A model generated the notes under the pieces. It ran no database searches. It had not been told where the DNA came from and was given only the letters and a program-made list of their open reading frames with translations. Source: Roseburia_C sp051879315 (GTDB lineage: Bacteria; Bacillota; Clostridia; Lachnospirales; Lachnospiraceae). From it: a stretch of 64,000 nt of DNA. The stretch is taken from the NCBI GenBank assembly GCA_051879315.1, contig JBJELW010000017.1:55660-119659 (forward strand). Reading direction: 5' to 3'. The first letter of the stretch is position 1. Every line of letters starts with the position of its first letter. This document shows positions 18,357 to 27,324 of this stretch, piece by piece. A program made the translations under genes and the position numbers.

Positions 18357-20012
18357 TTATCTTAACAAGTGTAATTTTTTAAAGAAACGGACCAGGGCAG
18401 CGCCTTTCGGAAATCTGGAAAGTTCCTCCTCTCCCAGTCCCCGCAGCAACAGCATCATGATTACATATATCAGGATACCAATCACTATGGATACCAGAGT
18501 GGAAACCGCATTAATACCGGAAATTTTCTGGATGAACTGGTAACAGAAATATACTGCAACACCCATTATCGCTGAACTGATAGCCGGAATCAGGTATGTT
18601 TTTCTGATTTTCTGACGATACCCACTGTATTTTCGCAGAGAACGTGCATTTAGCACGCACATACAAAATGCAAAAAATGTATTGGCATAAATTACACCGT
18701 AAATATTTAAATCAAATCCCAACATCAAGACCAGCAGGAAGATGACATGCAGGATCAGTGAAAGGAATGCGTTTTTTACCGGTTCCCGTAAACGGTTGAT
18801 TCCCTGCAGCAGTCCGTTGGTCAAGGTGGACAGCGTAAAAAACAAAATAGCCAGGGAACCATGGAACAAAATCTTGGCTGCAGTCTCCGTTGCATCACCG
18901 TACAACAGCTGTAAAATGGGAGATGCAAGAACAGCTACACCCACCATACAGGGAAAAGCAATCACCATAATAAAGCGGATAGACAAGCCAATCTGATGAT
19001 GTACAGCTTTTTTACGACGGCTTGCATAAGCAGTGGTAAGATTCGGCACACAGGATGCCGCCATAGCTGATGCAATGGCGATGGGAATATTGATAATCGT
19101 TTTATATTTTCCCGTAAAAATACCCCACCAGTCGTCAATCTGGTCCATATTGTATCCCTGATAAACCGCAACATTTTTATAGATTCCAAGATCAATGATA
19201 GAACTGATATTGTAAATGGTAGTGCTTAACAGAACCGGAATAATGGTAAGAAGCAGAATCCTCACGATGGTTCCGTAAGATTCTGTTTTTGTGGACAGAT
19301 CCCGTTTCATCTGTTTCTTAAATACGCGTTTATATCCCAAAAACAAAAGTCCTACAAAAAGCAATGCTGCCACAGCTCCCAGATTGGTGCCTAACGTGCC
19401 ACCGGCAGCTCCATAGGCAGAGCCGTATTTTTCGGCATCACCCAAAACTCCGCCGATCCTTGCACCATAGCTATACAGCAGCATGGCAGCCGCCACACTG
19501 ACAACAGCATTTACCACCTGCTCAATAACCTGGGAGAATGCGCTGGGAACCATAGTGCCCAATCCCTGAAAAAATCCGCGGATAACACCTAATATAGCCA
19601 CTACAAAAACTGTAGGTGCCAGAATCTTTAAGGCAAAAATGCTCAAAGGAGACTGAAACAATGTGGTCAACGCCTCTGCTCCAAAATACAGGATCAGAGA
19701 GGCGGTTAAACCGGTACAGCTTGCCAGTATCAATGCTCCTTTTACAATACGATATGCATTTTGTTTTTGTCCTTTTGCAATACGGGCAGATACCAGTTTC
19801 GATACTGCCGTAGGCAGACTGTATGCAGAAATCAGAAGCAGGATATTATAAATTTCATATGCGGAACTGTAATAACTGTTTCCGGCATTCCCGATAATGT
19901 GGGTCATCGGAATCCGGTAAATCAGACCGATGATCCGGCTTATGAGAGATGCTGCTGCAAGGATAGATCCCTGAACCAGGAAACTGGAATCGTTTTTCTT
20001 TTGGTTTCCCAT
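18357..20012 (-). CDS. SpoVB/MurJ-type oligosaccharide flippase (MOP superfamily)
   Basis: A 551-aa polytopic protein with about 14 hydrophobic segments, beginning with SFLVQGSILAAASLISRIIG and including GLIYRIPMTHIIGNAGNSYY, a sequence style typical of the SpoVB/polysaccharide-biosynthesis branch of the MOP superfamily. These proteins flip lipid-linked cell-wall or polysaccharide precursors; SpoVB acts in spore cortex synthesis. Whether this copy is SpoVB, MurJ-like or another paralogue cannot be decided from one sequence. It follows the DUF3048 lipoprotein by 20 bp and is followed by the terminator-like hairpin at 18276-18334. Confidence 0.85.
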   Translation of the reverse strand: MGNQKKNDSSFLVQGSILAAASLISRIIGLIYRIPMTHIIGNAGNSYYSSAYEIYNILLLISAYSLPTAVSKLVSARIAKGQKQNAYRIVKGALILASCTGLTASLILYFGAEALTTLFQSPLSIFALKILAPTVFVVAILGVIRGFFQGLGTMVPSAFSQVIEQVVNAVVSVAAAMLLYSYGARIGGVLGDAEKYGSAYGAAGGTLGTNLGAVAALLFVGLLFLGYKRVFKKQMKRDLSTKTESYGTIVRILLLTIIPVLLSTTIYNISSIIDLGIYKNVAVYQGYNMDQIDDWWGIFTGKYKTIINIPIAIASAMAASCVPNLTTAYASRRKKAVHHQIGLSIRFIMVIAFPCMVGVAVLASPILQLLYGDATETAAKILFHGSLAILFFTLSTLTNGLLQGINRLREPVKNAFLSLILHVIFLLVLMLGFDLNIYGVIYANTFFAFCMCVLNARSLRKYSGYRQKIRKTYLIPAISSAIMGVAVYFCYQFIQKISGINAVSTLVSIVIGILIYVIMMLLLRGLGEEELSRFPKGAALVRFFKKLHLLR

Positions 20013-20032
20013 ATAAATACTACCTCAAATCA

Positions 20033-21154
20033 TTATTTGGAAGGAGTGGGTGCTTCAAAATCATCGGCATTAGCATAAATATTCAAACGATCCTTCATAC
20101 TGTTTAATACTACGCATACATTTGTTTTGCCCTGATTTAATGTGATTTCTTTTCCATCTTCATCATAATATCTGGTGATATCGTTTTCACTGTCACGCTT
20201 CCAGGTAATATCGATTGACTTTCCGTTGGTGATATATTTGCCGGTACCGGATCCCACCGTAGTCACATCCAGATATCCTCTGTTTTCATCCAAAACTTTA
20301 GAATCCGCATACTGGATCAGAATGTTCTTAAATTTCAGCTGCTCGCCGTTCATCTCATCGGTATGAGGTTTTTTAAACTCAAACCGGTAGTAAACGCCTT
20401 CTTCTTCGTTATACTCAAACCAGGTGTTGCTGATATAGTAACCGGGCTGAACTACAGCGGCATCTTCACCGTCTGACAACTGAATTTCATTCTCGTCATC
20501 CTCGTTAAACAGGTAATGACCGGTATACTCCTCATCATAGGTAGTCTCATATCCCTGATGTTCGATTCCGGCCTGAATACCCTGGGTGGAAACAAATGCA
20601 TTGTGAGGCTGTTTCCGTTCAGGATCACGATAGAAAGTCAGAGAATCGATGGTTCCGTCAATTCCGTTTAAGTTGTCAATCTGATCACTTTCCAACAATT
20701 CCGTGGCGTAAATGGCCTGTCCATAGTGAACATAGATGGCATCGAACTCCATTGCATAGTACGCAAAATAATGACGGCAGCTCCGGACAGAACCGATTTT
20801 ATCCAGATTGGAATAATCCTCAAAGATGCCCATGAGACGAGTGATACCGCCCTCCACAGGAACCTCATAAAGGATATCTGCCTGAGAAAGCCCATACTGG
20901 GGCAATGCGTCATTGGTATTTCCAATCATGATTGCAATAGGTCTCTGCTGGGCCAGATCACTGCTTACCCACTGTCCTGTCAGATAGCTTCGCATCATGC
21001 CTTCAGAATTTGTCTGGCGATCTTCGTCGGTCTCTGTCTCCAACTCGGTTACAGCTTCCGTAGAATTATCTGTTGTATCGTCCTTCTTTCCACAACCGGT
21101 AAAGACAGCTGCCAGCATGGTAGACAAACAAAGTACTGCTAAAAATTTTTTCAT
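20033..21154 (-). CDS. DUF3048-domain lipoprotein (YerB-like)
   Basis: About 373 aa. A lipoprotein signal peptide MKKFLAVLCLSTMLAAVFTG precedes the lipobox cysteine in CGKKDDTTDN, followed by an acidic linker. The main domain shows RPIAIMIGNTNDALPQYGLS, DILYEVPVEGGITRLMGIFE and SVRSCRHYFAYYAMEFDAI, characteristic of DUF3048 (Bacillus YerB). Function is unknown; it would be anchored outside the membrane. The ATG at 21154 has GGAGG 8 nt upstream. It lies between ybeY and the flippase. Confidence 0.9.
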   Translation of the reverse strand: MKKFLAVLCLSTMLAAVFTGCGKKDDTTDNSTEAVTELETETDEDRQTNSEGMMRSYLTGQWVSSDLAQQRPIAIMIGNTNDALPQYGLSQADILYEVPVEGGITRLMGIFEDYSNLDKIGSVRSCRHYFAYYAMEFDAIYVHYGQAIYATELLESDQIDNLNGIDGTIDSLTFYRDPERKQPHNAFVSTQGIQAGIEHQGYETTYDEEYTGHYLFNEDDENEIQLSDGEDAAVVQPGYYISNTWFEYNEEEGVYYRFEFKKPHTDEMNGEQLKFKNILIQYADSKVLDENRGYLDVTTVGSGTGKYITNGKSIDITWKRDSENDITRYYDEDGKEITLNQGKTNVCVVLNSMKDRLNIYANADDFEAPTPSK

Positions 21155-21169
21155 AAAAGTAACCTCCAA

Positions 21170-21667
21170 CTATCTTAGAATCTGCAATTCCTGCAGAATC
21201 TCTTTTTGTTTATTTTCCATAAATGCCGCCTCCGATTCTGTCATATGATCATAACCAAATAAATGCAGCATACTATGTACGATCAAAAATGCATATTCCC
21301 TCTTGGGACTGTGCCCGTATTCCCGGGCCTGTTCTAATACCTTCGGAATTGAAAGAATAATATCTCCCAGGAGAATTTCTCCGGTGTCGGGGTTGAAATT
21401 ATCCTCCACAGAATCCTCAAGTGCAGAAAAATCTCCCGGTGTTTCATAGGACAACATGGGGAAAGAAAGAACATCCGTAGGACGATCAATTCCACGGTAT
21501 TCCCGGTTTATGGCATGAATGGATTCATTGTCCGTCAGAGTCAGATCGATTTCTGCCTCATAGGGAAAGTTTTCATGTTCCATTGTAAACAATATCACAT
21601 CTTTTGCAAGACTTTTATAATCAAAATCCAGATTTATTTTCGTTTCTTCTTCAATTTGCAGGGTCAA
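21170..21667 (-). CDS. ybeY: Endoribonuclease YbeY (rRNA maturation)
   Basis: A 165-aa UPF0054 protein with the zinc motif HSMLHLFGYDH (HxxxHxxxxxH) near the C-terminus and the conserved REYRGIDRPTDVLSFPM segment. YbeY takes part in 16S rRNA 3'-end maturation and ribosome quality control. It starts at a TTG that overlaps the stop of the upstream HD-like gene by 4 bp and has GGAG 10 nt before it. The phoH-...-ybeY order matches the conserved Firmicutes cluster. Confidence 0.95.
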   Translation of the reverse strand: MTLQIEEETKINLDFDYKSLAKDVILFTMEHENFPYEAEIDLTLTDNESIHAINREYRGIDRPTDVLSFPMLSYETPGDFSALEDSVEDNFNPDTGEILLGDIILSIPKVLEQAREYGHSPKREYAFLIVHSMLHLFGYDHMTESEAAFMENKQKEILQELQILR

Positions 21668-22848
21668 AACAAATCCACTCCTTTCGAAAGAAAATCTCTG
21701 ATCTTTAAAAATTGATTCATACTCATGCCGGATTGGTCATACAGACCGGAGGAGGATTTCTCGTTCATAGTCTGGTAAATCACCATGTCATGATTCCAGT
21801 TATTCCGAAAAGTATCCCGGTCTAAGAGCTCAAATTTTGTAACCAGACAATCTGCCATATGTACGATTGCGGATTCCAGACTGCTGATTGCATTTTCGTC
21901 TCCGTTATATTCACTGAGTATTGTAACCACAGATTCAGGAAAACAATGCTCCTTTGCCAAAGTTACACCATTCTCCACAAAAGGTGCACCGGCCAGCTTT
22001 CCCAATCGGTAATAAAATCCTGCCGCTGCAGCTACTGCACTGTCCGCATGGATGTATTCTGCACAGGCGCAGGCAATACGGGATACTTTGACCGCATGGA
22101 CATAATCCACTTCGGAATAAGATTTCATATCCCTTACCAATGGATAGTCCGGCTGAATGATTTCATTCAAATTCCGAACAAGTGTCTCCTGCCGCTGTCT
22201 GGTCAGTGGCTCATAGGCCACGATTAAAAAGAGGATGGTAATCATGCCGCTTCCAACCTGCATAAAAAACAGCGGATAATTCAACTCTCCTGTATCCAGG
22301 CAGGAACAGACAGCCGGAATCAGAATACCTGCAATGAACAGGCTGATCAAAACATGGATCTGATTACACTTTTTTTTCAGCATACAAACGCCCAGGCATC
22401 CATACAAAACCAGAAGTATTTGGGCCAAAAGATAATTCCCGGAGGTTCCGCTTCCTACCCAGGACAGTACCAGCAGAAAGATACTGCCGCACATCCCGGG
22501 GAAAACCCCGCTGATGCAGATCAGCCATACAGCCGGTATCATTGCCGGTGCACTGTATGCCGGCAAAAAAGAAAAAATAAGACACAGCAGGATGCACCCG
22601 GAAAAATGCAGCGTAAAGCGGTCAAGATTACTGCGGGTGTCACCGTTTAATTCGCCGCGGATGCGTTGAAGGGAAACGGATGCAAAAAAAACCGGAGAAA
22701 AGAGAATTACAAGAGCAGCCATCAAAATTCCCCGAGTGACAGATAACCGGTGAAAAAGGGTTAACACCATCACATCCAGAAGCAGCAAAACAAGTAACCG
22801 TAATATATTGCCCAAACGTGTGCGGGAAAATTTATTTTCTGCTATCAT
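21664..22848 (-). CDS. Membrane protein with degenerate HD domain (PgpH/YqfF-like position)
   Basis: About 394 aa: roughly six to seven membrane helices (residues ~10-215) then a cytoplasmic HD-superfamily domain. It occupies the place of yqfF/pgpH, the c-di-AMP phosphodiesterase gene, between phoH and ybeY, but is much shorter than PgpH (about 700 aa) and lacks the large extracellular region. The first His is kept in DYVHAVKVSRIA (about 251), but the HD dyad is replaced by YR in GFYYRLGKL (about 280-281), and the later His pair reads EYNGD. A catalytic role is therefore unlikely. The ATG at 22848 has AAAGG 8 nt upstream and overlaps phoH by 17 bp. Confidence 0.7.
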   Translation of the reverse strand: MIAENKFSRTRLGNILRLLVLLLLDVMVLTLFHRLSVTRGILMAALVILFSPVFFASVSLQRIRGELNGDTRSNLDRFTLHFSGCILLCLIFSFLPAYSAPAMIPAVWLICISGVFPGMCGSIFLLVLSWVGSGTSGNYLLAQILLVLYGCLGVCMLKKKCNQIHVLISLFIAGILIPAVCSCLDTGELNYPLFFMQVGSGMITILFLIVAYEPLTRQRQETLVRNLNEIIQPDYPLVRDMKSYSEVDYVHAVKVSRIACACAEYIHADSAVAAAAGFYYRLGKLAGAPFVENGVTLAKEHCFPESVVTILSEYNGDENAISSLESAIVHMADCLVTKFELLDRDTFRNNWNHDMVIYQTMNEKSSSGLYDQSGMSMNQFLKIRDFLSKGVDLF

Positions 22849-23833
22849 TATTCTTACCTTTCCGGCTGGCGGAACTTTCCTTGCTTTCGTATGCTTCATA
22901 TGCCTTTACAATGCGTTGCACCAGAGGATGACGCACCACATCCGTGCTTTTGAGCCGGCAGATTCCGATTCCCTCCACATTGCGCAGTACACGCAGTGCC
23001 ACATCCAGACCGGATTTAACTCCGGGGGCCAGATCTTTCTGTGTGGCATCTCCCGTAATCACTACTTTGGAGCCGAATCCGATACGGGTCAGAAACATTT
23101 TCATCTGGGCGGGAGTTGTGTTCTGGGCCTCGTCCAAAATGATAAATGCATTATCCAGGGTCCTCCCTCTCATGTATGCCAGTGGAGCCACCTCTATCAG
23201 GCCCTTCTCCATATTCCGTTGAAAACTTTCTGCCCCCATGATCTGGTACAATGCGTCATACAGGGGCCGCAGATAAGGATCTATCTTGCTTTGTAGATCA
23301 CCGGGCAGAAATCCTAACTTTTCTCCGGCTTCTATGGCGGGTCTTGTGAGAATGATACGCCCCACTTCCTCGTTTTTAAAGGCGGTGATGGCCATGGCCA
23401 TAGCAAGATAGGTCTTTCCGGTTCCGGCGGGACCAATTCCAAAGACAATCATTTGTTTGCGGATTTCATCTACATACTGCTTCTGGCCTAAAGTTTTGGG
23501 CTTTACCGGTTTACCGGTTATTGTGTGACAGATACAGTCCGAATCCAGTTCCACTACCCTGGTTTCTTTATGCTCCTCCAGAAGCGACAACAGGTATCCC
23601 ACTCTCTGTTCGTCTATCTGATTGCCATGTTGTGCCAGCTTTATCAACTGATCAAATACATTACATGCGCTCTTAACATTCGGGTCTTCTCCAATGATTT
23701 TGATTCCTTCGTTTCTGGGAACAACCGTAATGTTAAGAGCGCGTTCTATTAATTTAATATTATGATCAAACTGCCCGAAAATATTTGCAATATCCTCAGC
23801 CGGGATATTGATTGTTGTTTCATTCAAACTCAT
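22832..23833 (-). CDS. phoH: PhoH family ATPase
   Basis: A 333-aa P-loop protein with FGIGPAGTGKTYLAMAMA (Walker A, about residue 135) and AFIILDEAQNTTPAQMKMFL (Walker B/DEAQ, about 230), and an N-terminal region typical of the PhoH/YbeZ group. PhoH-like proteins associate with RNA metabolism and are nearly always encoded beside ybeY. It overlaps the yqfD end by 14 bp and the HD-like gene by 17 bp, so translation is probably coupled. Confidence 0.95.
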   Translation of the reverse strand: MSLNETTINIPAEDIANIFGQFDHNIKLIERALNITVVPRNEGIKIIGEDPNVKSACNVFDQLIKLAQHGNQIDEQRVGYLLSLLEEHKETRVVELDSDCICHTITGKPVKPKTLGQKQYVDEIRKQMIVFGIGPAGTGKTYLAMAMAITAFKNEEVGRIILTRPAIEAGEKLGFLPGDLQSKIDPYLRPLYDALYQIMGAESFQRNMEKGLIEVAPLAYMRGRTLDNAFIILDEAQNTTPAQMKMFLTRIGFGSKVVITGDATQKDLAPGVKSGLDVALRVLRNVEGIGICRLKSTDVVRHPLVQRIVKAYEAYESKESSASRKGKNNDSRK

Positions 23834-25082
23834 CTGTGTCTAACCTTTCGTTTTCCTGCGGCAATTCCAGTGTTTCAGTCTGTTGCCGTTCACTGACTTT
23901 TTCCTGCAAGAGAATACTGCCGGAAGCAATCAGTTTATTTTCATACATATCCATAATAACATTTTTTTCTATAATTTGAACATCTTTTTCACTTATTTGT
24001 TCCAAATATATCTGGAGATGTTCTTCTGCCATGGCCTTCAGTTCTGTTTCGTCATAGACCTCCGGAGATAAAATATATTCCCGGTAAGTATCTACACGAA
24101 GGATAAAGGGCAGATAAAAGTCCTGATACAGTCTCCATTGTCGATAATTCGTGGTAAGTTCAAAGGAATCATAGTCCGGTTCTTGCCTGAACGGGCCAAA
24201 TATTTTGGAGAAACATTCCAGGGAATAACGTGTGGTCACTTCCCCGGTAAAAATCTTTTTGTCATACGCTGCGTTAATCTCCTCCTGGTAAGGCCTGGCT
24301 ACGGTCAGGTAAATATCTGCATCTGCATTACAGTAGTGATATGCCATCACTTCCCCATTGTCATTGTACAATTCAATGTGCCCGGAAACCAAAATATCAC
24401 CCGCTTCTACGGTATCTCCGGCTTTCACACAGGGGGTTCCATTCCGGGTAACGATAGAAGACACCACTCCGTCACAGGGAGCAATGAGATCCGAGGCGCC
24501 ATAGTTCTCCTGCGTTTTCTCCGAGCCCTGGTCCGGTAGGAGGCTTTCCTTGATCTGAACGGTGAGCTTCGTCCCTTGAATTTCAACAGAAGTCCAAATC
24601 ACTTCATCGAAGTTTTCGCGGATCTCAGCTTCCAGGGTTTCACAATTGATTCTTTGTTTTGCGCTTCCATAACTGCATCCGGATTCATCTAAAAACTTCA
24701 GCAGTGTATCATCTGTTACTTTGGAATTTCCGGAAAATTCGATATTCCAGATAAACTGCGACATAATGACCAACAGGATTGATGCCATAAGAATTCCGGA
24801 AAAATAAAGTTTTCTTCGCTTATGTCGATATAGCCAGAAAGGCAGTCCATACCGGTGTAGAATATGAACCTTGGTTTTTGTTTTACGGACAAACGGCCGG
24901 ATCTGCCGGAAAGCACGAAGACTGATTTTAAAATGATATTCTTCATTCCCTTTGTACAAATCCCAAATCAGGATATTGTGTCCGCTGCAGAGATTCAAAA
25001 AACGCTCCGGCGCATACCCTTTCAGGCTTATCTCCAGATAGCCTCCCAGATATTTCAGCAGTGAAAAAATCAAATTCCTCAC
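23820..25082 (-). CDS. yqfD: Sporulation protein YqfD
   Basis: A 420-aa membrane protein. It starts at a GTG 2 nt after the yqfC stop and reads FSLLKYLGGYLEISLKGYAP, a YqfD-like N-terminus. A membrane helix (about residues 92-112, YFSGILMASILLVIMSQFIW) precedes a large extracytoplasmic domain. YqfD is required for efficient sporulation in Bacillus, where it is expressed in the mother cell. It lies in the canonical yqfC-yqfD-phoH order. Confidence 0.93.
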   Translation of the reverse strand: MRNLIFSLLKYLGGYLEISLKGYAPERFLNLCSGHNILIWDLYKGNEEYHFKISLRAFRQIRPFVRKTKTKVHILHRYGLPFWLYRHKRRKLYFSGILMASILLVIMSQFIWNIEFSGNSKVTDDTLLKFLDESGCSYGSAKQRINCETLEAEIRENFDEVIWTSVEIQGTKLTVQIKESLLPDQGSEKTQENYGASDLIAPCDGVVSSIVTRNGTPCVKAGDTVEAGDILVSGHIELYNDNGEVMAYHYCNADADIYLTVARPYQEEINAAYDKKIFTGEVTTRYSLECFSKIFGPFRQEPDYDSFELTTNYRQWRLYQDFYLPFILRVDTYREYILSPEVYDETELKAMAEEHLQIYLEQISEKDVQIIEKNVIMDMYENKLIASGSILLQEKVSERQQTETLELPQENERLDTDEFE

Positions 25083-25084
25083 CC

Positions 25085-25363
25085 CTATTCATACACAATA
25101 TTCTGAATAAGCCCGGTGATTTTCATTTCTTCGTTGGTATAATAGGGAATCTTTAAATTTTTCCCGAATACAGTTACACGGCAGTTTTTCGTCTGAACAG
25201 AGATGTGATCCGTCTGGTATTCCAATATGCCCTTATAATTTTCCAAAGTCAGTTCCTGTTTTCCTGTTATTGTAACAATGGCTGAGTGATAAACCAGATC
25301 CTTTGGCAGTTCCAGGGCTTCCACCACTTGATCTTTGATGATTGGATTTTTATTTTTCTTCAT
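25085..25363 (-). CDS. yqfC: Sporulation protein YqfC
   Basis: A 92-aa soluble protein of the YqfC/YabP family, with ALELPKDLVYHSAIVTITGK and LTLENYKGILEYQTDHISVQ, the usual family blocks. It is a small sporulation protein paired with YqfD. It follows the nucleoside phosphorylase gene by 28 bp with no terminator between, and is separated from yqfD by 2 bp. Confidence 0.9.
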   Translation of the reverse strand: MKKNKNPIIKDQVVEALELPKDLVYHSAIVTITGKQELTLENYKGILEYQTDHISVQTKNCRVTVFGKNLKIPYYTNEEMKITGLIQNIVYE

Positions 25364-25391
25364 ATATCACTATATGATTTTGCGTGGCATT

Positions 25392-26696
25392 CTATTCTGT
25401 TATACATGCATAAACTGTGCATTTTTCCTCCGGCTTCTCAGAGGAAATGGTGTATGCATCTGCCACCATGGACACTGCTTCCTGTCCCTTTGTCTCATCC
25501 GATGCATAGACATAAGCCACCGGCTCATCCGGTGTTACAGCATCTCCCACCTTTTTACGCAGATAAATTCCCACGGAAAGGTCAATGCTGCTCTCCTTCG
25601 TAAGTCTACCGCCACCCAACTGCATACAGGCATTACCGATATCCAGCGCACGAATCTGTTCCACGTATCCTCTCGACTGATATACCGGAAGTCTGCAGGG
25701 AGCTAAAGACAAAAGCGATGGTTCATAAACGGCCCTTGAATCCCCACCTTGAGCCTCCACAAAGTCCGCAAAGCGTTTCAGTGCGGCGCCGGAATCGATG
25801 GTTTCCTTTATCATCTGAACTGCCTCTTCCCGGGCAGATACCTTGTGGGCGGCTAAAAGCATCAGATAGCCCAATGTTTCCACTACTTCCATCAAATCTT
25901 TCGGACCTTTTCCCTGCAAAGAATGAATTGCCTCTATTACCTCCAGCGTGTTACCCACAGCATGGCCTAAAGGCTGGGACATATCTGTGATGGCAGCGTA
26001 AGTTGTTTTATTGGCGCCTTTCCCAATGCGGACCATCTGAGCCGCCAGGTCTTCCGCCTCCTCGTAAGTCTGCATAAAAGCACCGTTTCCTGTTTTTACA
26101 TCCAGCACAATGGCATCGGAGCCGCTGGCCAGCTTTTTGCTCATGATACTGCTGGCAATCAGGGAAGGCTGTGCAACAGTAGCTGTCACATCCCGCAGGG
26201 CATACAGTTTTTTATCTGCCGGTGCCAGATTGGCAGTCTGTCCGGCAATGGCAATTCCTATGTTTTGTACATTTTGTATGAATCGTTTTTCATCCAGTGC
26301 GGTGGTAAATCCCGGAAAACATTCCAACTTATCAATGGTTCCTCCGGTATGGCCTAACCCCCGGCCGGACATTTTCGCCACAGGCACGCCCAATGAAGCA
26401 ATGATTGGAGTGAGAACCAGCGAAGTTTTGTCACCTACTCCTCCGGTGCTGTGCTTATCCACTTTAATGCCCGGAATCTGGGACAGATCCAGCGTATCTC
26501 CGCTGTCCCGCATGGCGAGAGTCAGTGCTAAGGTTTCCTCCTCGTTCATCCCCTGAAAGCAGATTGCCATCAGCAGAGCAGACACCTGATAGTCGGGAAT
26601 CTCCCCGGAGGTATATCCCTGGACAATATAGGAAATTTCCTCTTTTGAGAGAGGTTTGCCTTCTTTCTTTTTTTCTATCAAATCATACATTCGCAT
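25392..26696 (-). CDS. pdp: Pyrimidine-nucleoside phosphorylase
   Basis: About 434 aa. It cleaves uridine, thymidine or deoxyuridine with phosphate to base and (deoxy)ribose 1-phosphate for nucleoside salvage. Family signatures are KPLSKEEISYIVQGYTSGEI near the N-terminus and KHSTGGVGDKTSLVLTPII (phosphate loop, about residue 82), then SGRGLGHTGGTIDKLECFPG. The length and glycine-rich loops match PDP/thymidine phosphorylase; single-gene evidence cannot fully separate DeoA from Pdp, and Pdp is usual in Gram-positives. ATG 26696 has AGGAGG 9 nt upstream. It lies between rlmH and yqfC. Confidence 0.93.
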   Translation of the reverse strand: MRMYDLIEKKKEGKPLSKEEISYIVQGYTSGEIPDYQVSALLMAICFQGMNEEETLALTLAMRDSGDTLDLSQIPGIKVDKHSTGGVGDKTSLVLTPIIASLGVPVAKMSGRGLGHTGGTIDKLECFPGFTTALDEKRFIQNVQNIGIAIAGQTANLAPADKKLYALRDVTATVAQPSLIASSIMSKKLASGSDAIVLDVKTGNGAFMQTYEEAEDLAAQMVRIGKGANKTTYAAITDMSQPLGHAVGNTLEVIEAIHSLQGKGPKDLMEVVETLGYLMLLAAHKVSAREEAVQMIKETIDSGAALKRFADFVEAQGGDSRAVYEPSLLSLAPCRLPVYQSRGYVEQIRALDIGNACMQLGGGRLTKESSIDLSVGIYLRKKVGDAVTPDEPVAYVYASDETKGQEAVSMVADAYTISSEKPEEKCTVYACITE

Positions 26697-26729
26697 CAAT
26701 CAGTTCCTCCTACAAAATTATGAACTTCG

Positions 26730-27212
26730 TCATTTGTGATAAGGTTCGTGGTTCATGATCCGGTATCCCCGATAGATTTGCTCCAGCAAAATGACACGCA
26801 TCAATTGATGAGGAAATGTCATTTTAGAGAAGCTGAGTGTTAAGTCCGCACATGCCAGCACCGCATCCGATAATCCAAGGGAACCTCCAATCACAAACAG
26901 CAGTTCACTGCAACCGGACACCATCTGCTGGTGAAAGTATTGGGACAATTCTACGGAATCCATCATCTTTCCGTCAATGGCCAACACAATTTTTCTGGCA
27001 TTGGAGGATGAGAGATATTTTAAGAGTCGTTCCCCTTCCTTGTCTCTGATCTGGTTTTCCATCAACAGAGATGCATTCTCCGGAGTCTTCTCATCGGCTA
27101 CCTGAATGATTTCCAGCTTACAATAGCGGCTCAGCCTTTTGCTGTACTCGTCAATCGCATCTGAAAAAAATTTTTCTTTAATTTTTCCAACACATAAAAT
27201 TGTAATCTTCAT
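26730..27212 (-). CDS. rlmH: 23S rRNA (pseudouridine1915-N3)-methyltransferase RlmH
   Basis: A 160-aa SPOUT methyltransferase of canonical length. The N-terminus MKITILCVGKIKEKF and the C-terminal block FVIGGSLGLSDAVL ... LSFSKMTFPHQLMRVILLEQ followed by IYRGYRIMNHEPYHK are diagnostic. It methylates Psi1915 of helix 69. No ribosome-binding site precedes the ATG at 27212, and an extended -10 element lies just upstream, suggesting a leaderless message. Confidence 0.96.
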   Translation of the reverse strand: MKITILCVGKIKEKFFSDAIDEYSKRLSRYCKLEIIQVADEKTPENASLLMENQIRDKEGERLLKYLSSSNARKIVLAIDGKMMDSVELSQYFHQQMVSGCSELLFVIGGSLGLSDAVLACADLTLSFSKMTFPHQLMRVILLEQIYRGYRIMNHEPYHK

Positions 27213-27219
27213 GAAACTT

Positions 27220-27227
27220 AGTATATC
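27220..27227 (-). promoter_or_regulatory. Extended -10 promoter of rlmH
   Basis: TATACT preceded by TG with 1-nt spacing (TGATATACT on the minus strand) ends 7 nt before the rlmH ATG. The expected start of transcription is at or within a few bases of the start codon. No clear -35 box is seen. Confidence 0.45.
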
Positions 27228-27248
27228 ACACCCACGAGTGGATTACTA

Positions 27249-27277
27249 TTGTGTTACTGCAAAAAAAACATTATACT
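27249..27277 (+). promoter_or_regulatory. Candidate promoter of the 27325 membrane-protein gene
   Basis: TTGTGT at 27249-27254 and TATACT at 27272-27277 are separated by 17 nt and point toward the plus-strand gene, whose ATG is 48 nt downstream. The -10 is good and the -35 is moderate. Confidence 0.5.
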
Positions 27278-27324
27278 AATGACAGGATTTTACTGCTAAA
27301 CATTGTAAAAGAGAGGGAGTTTTT

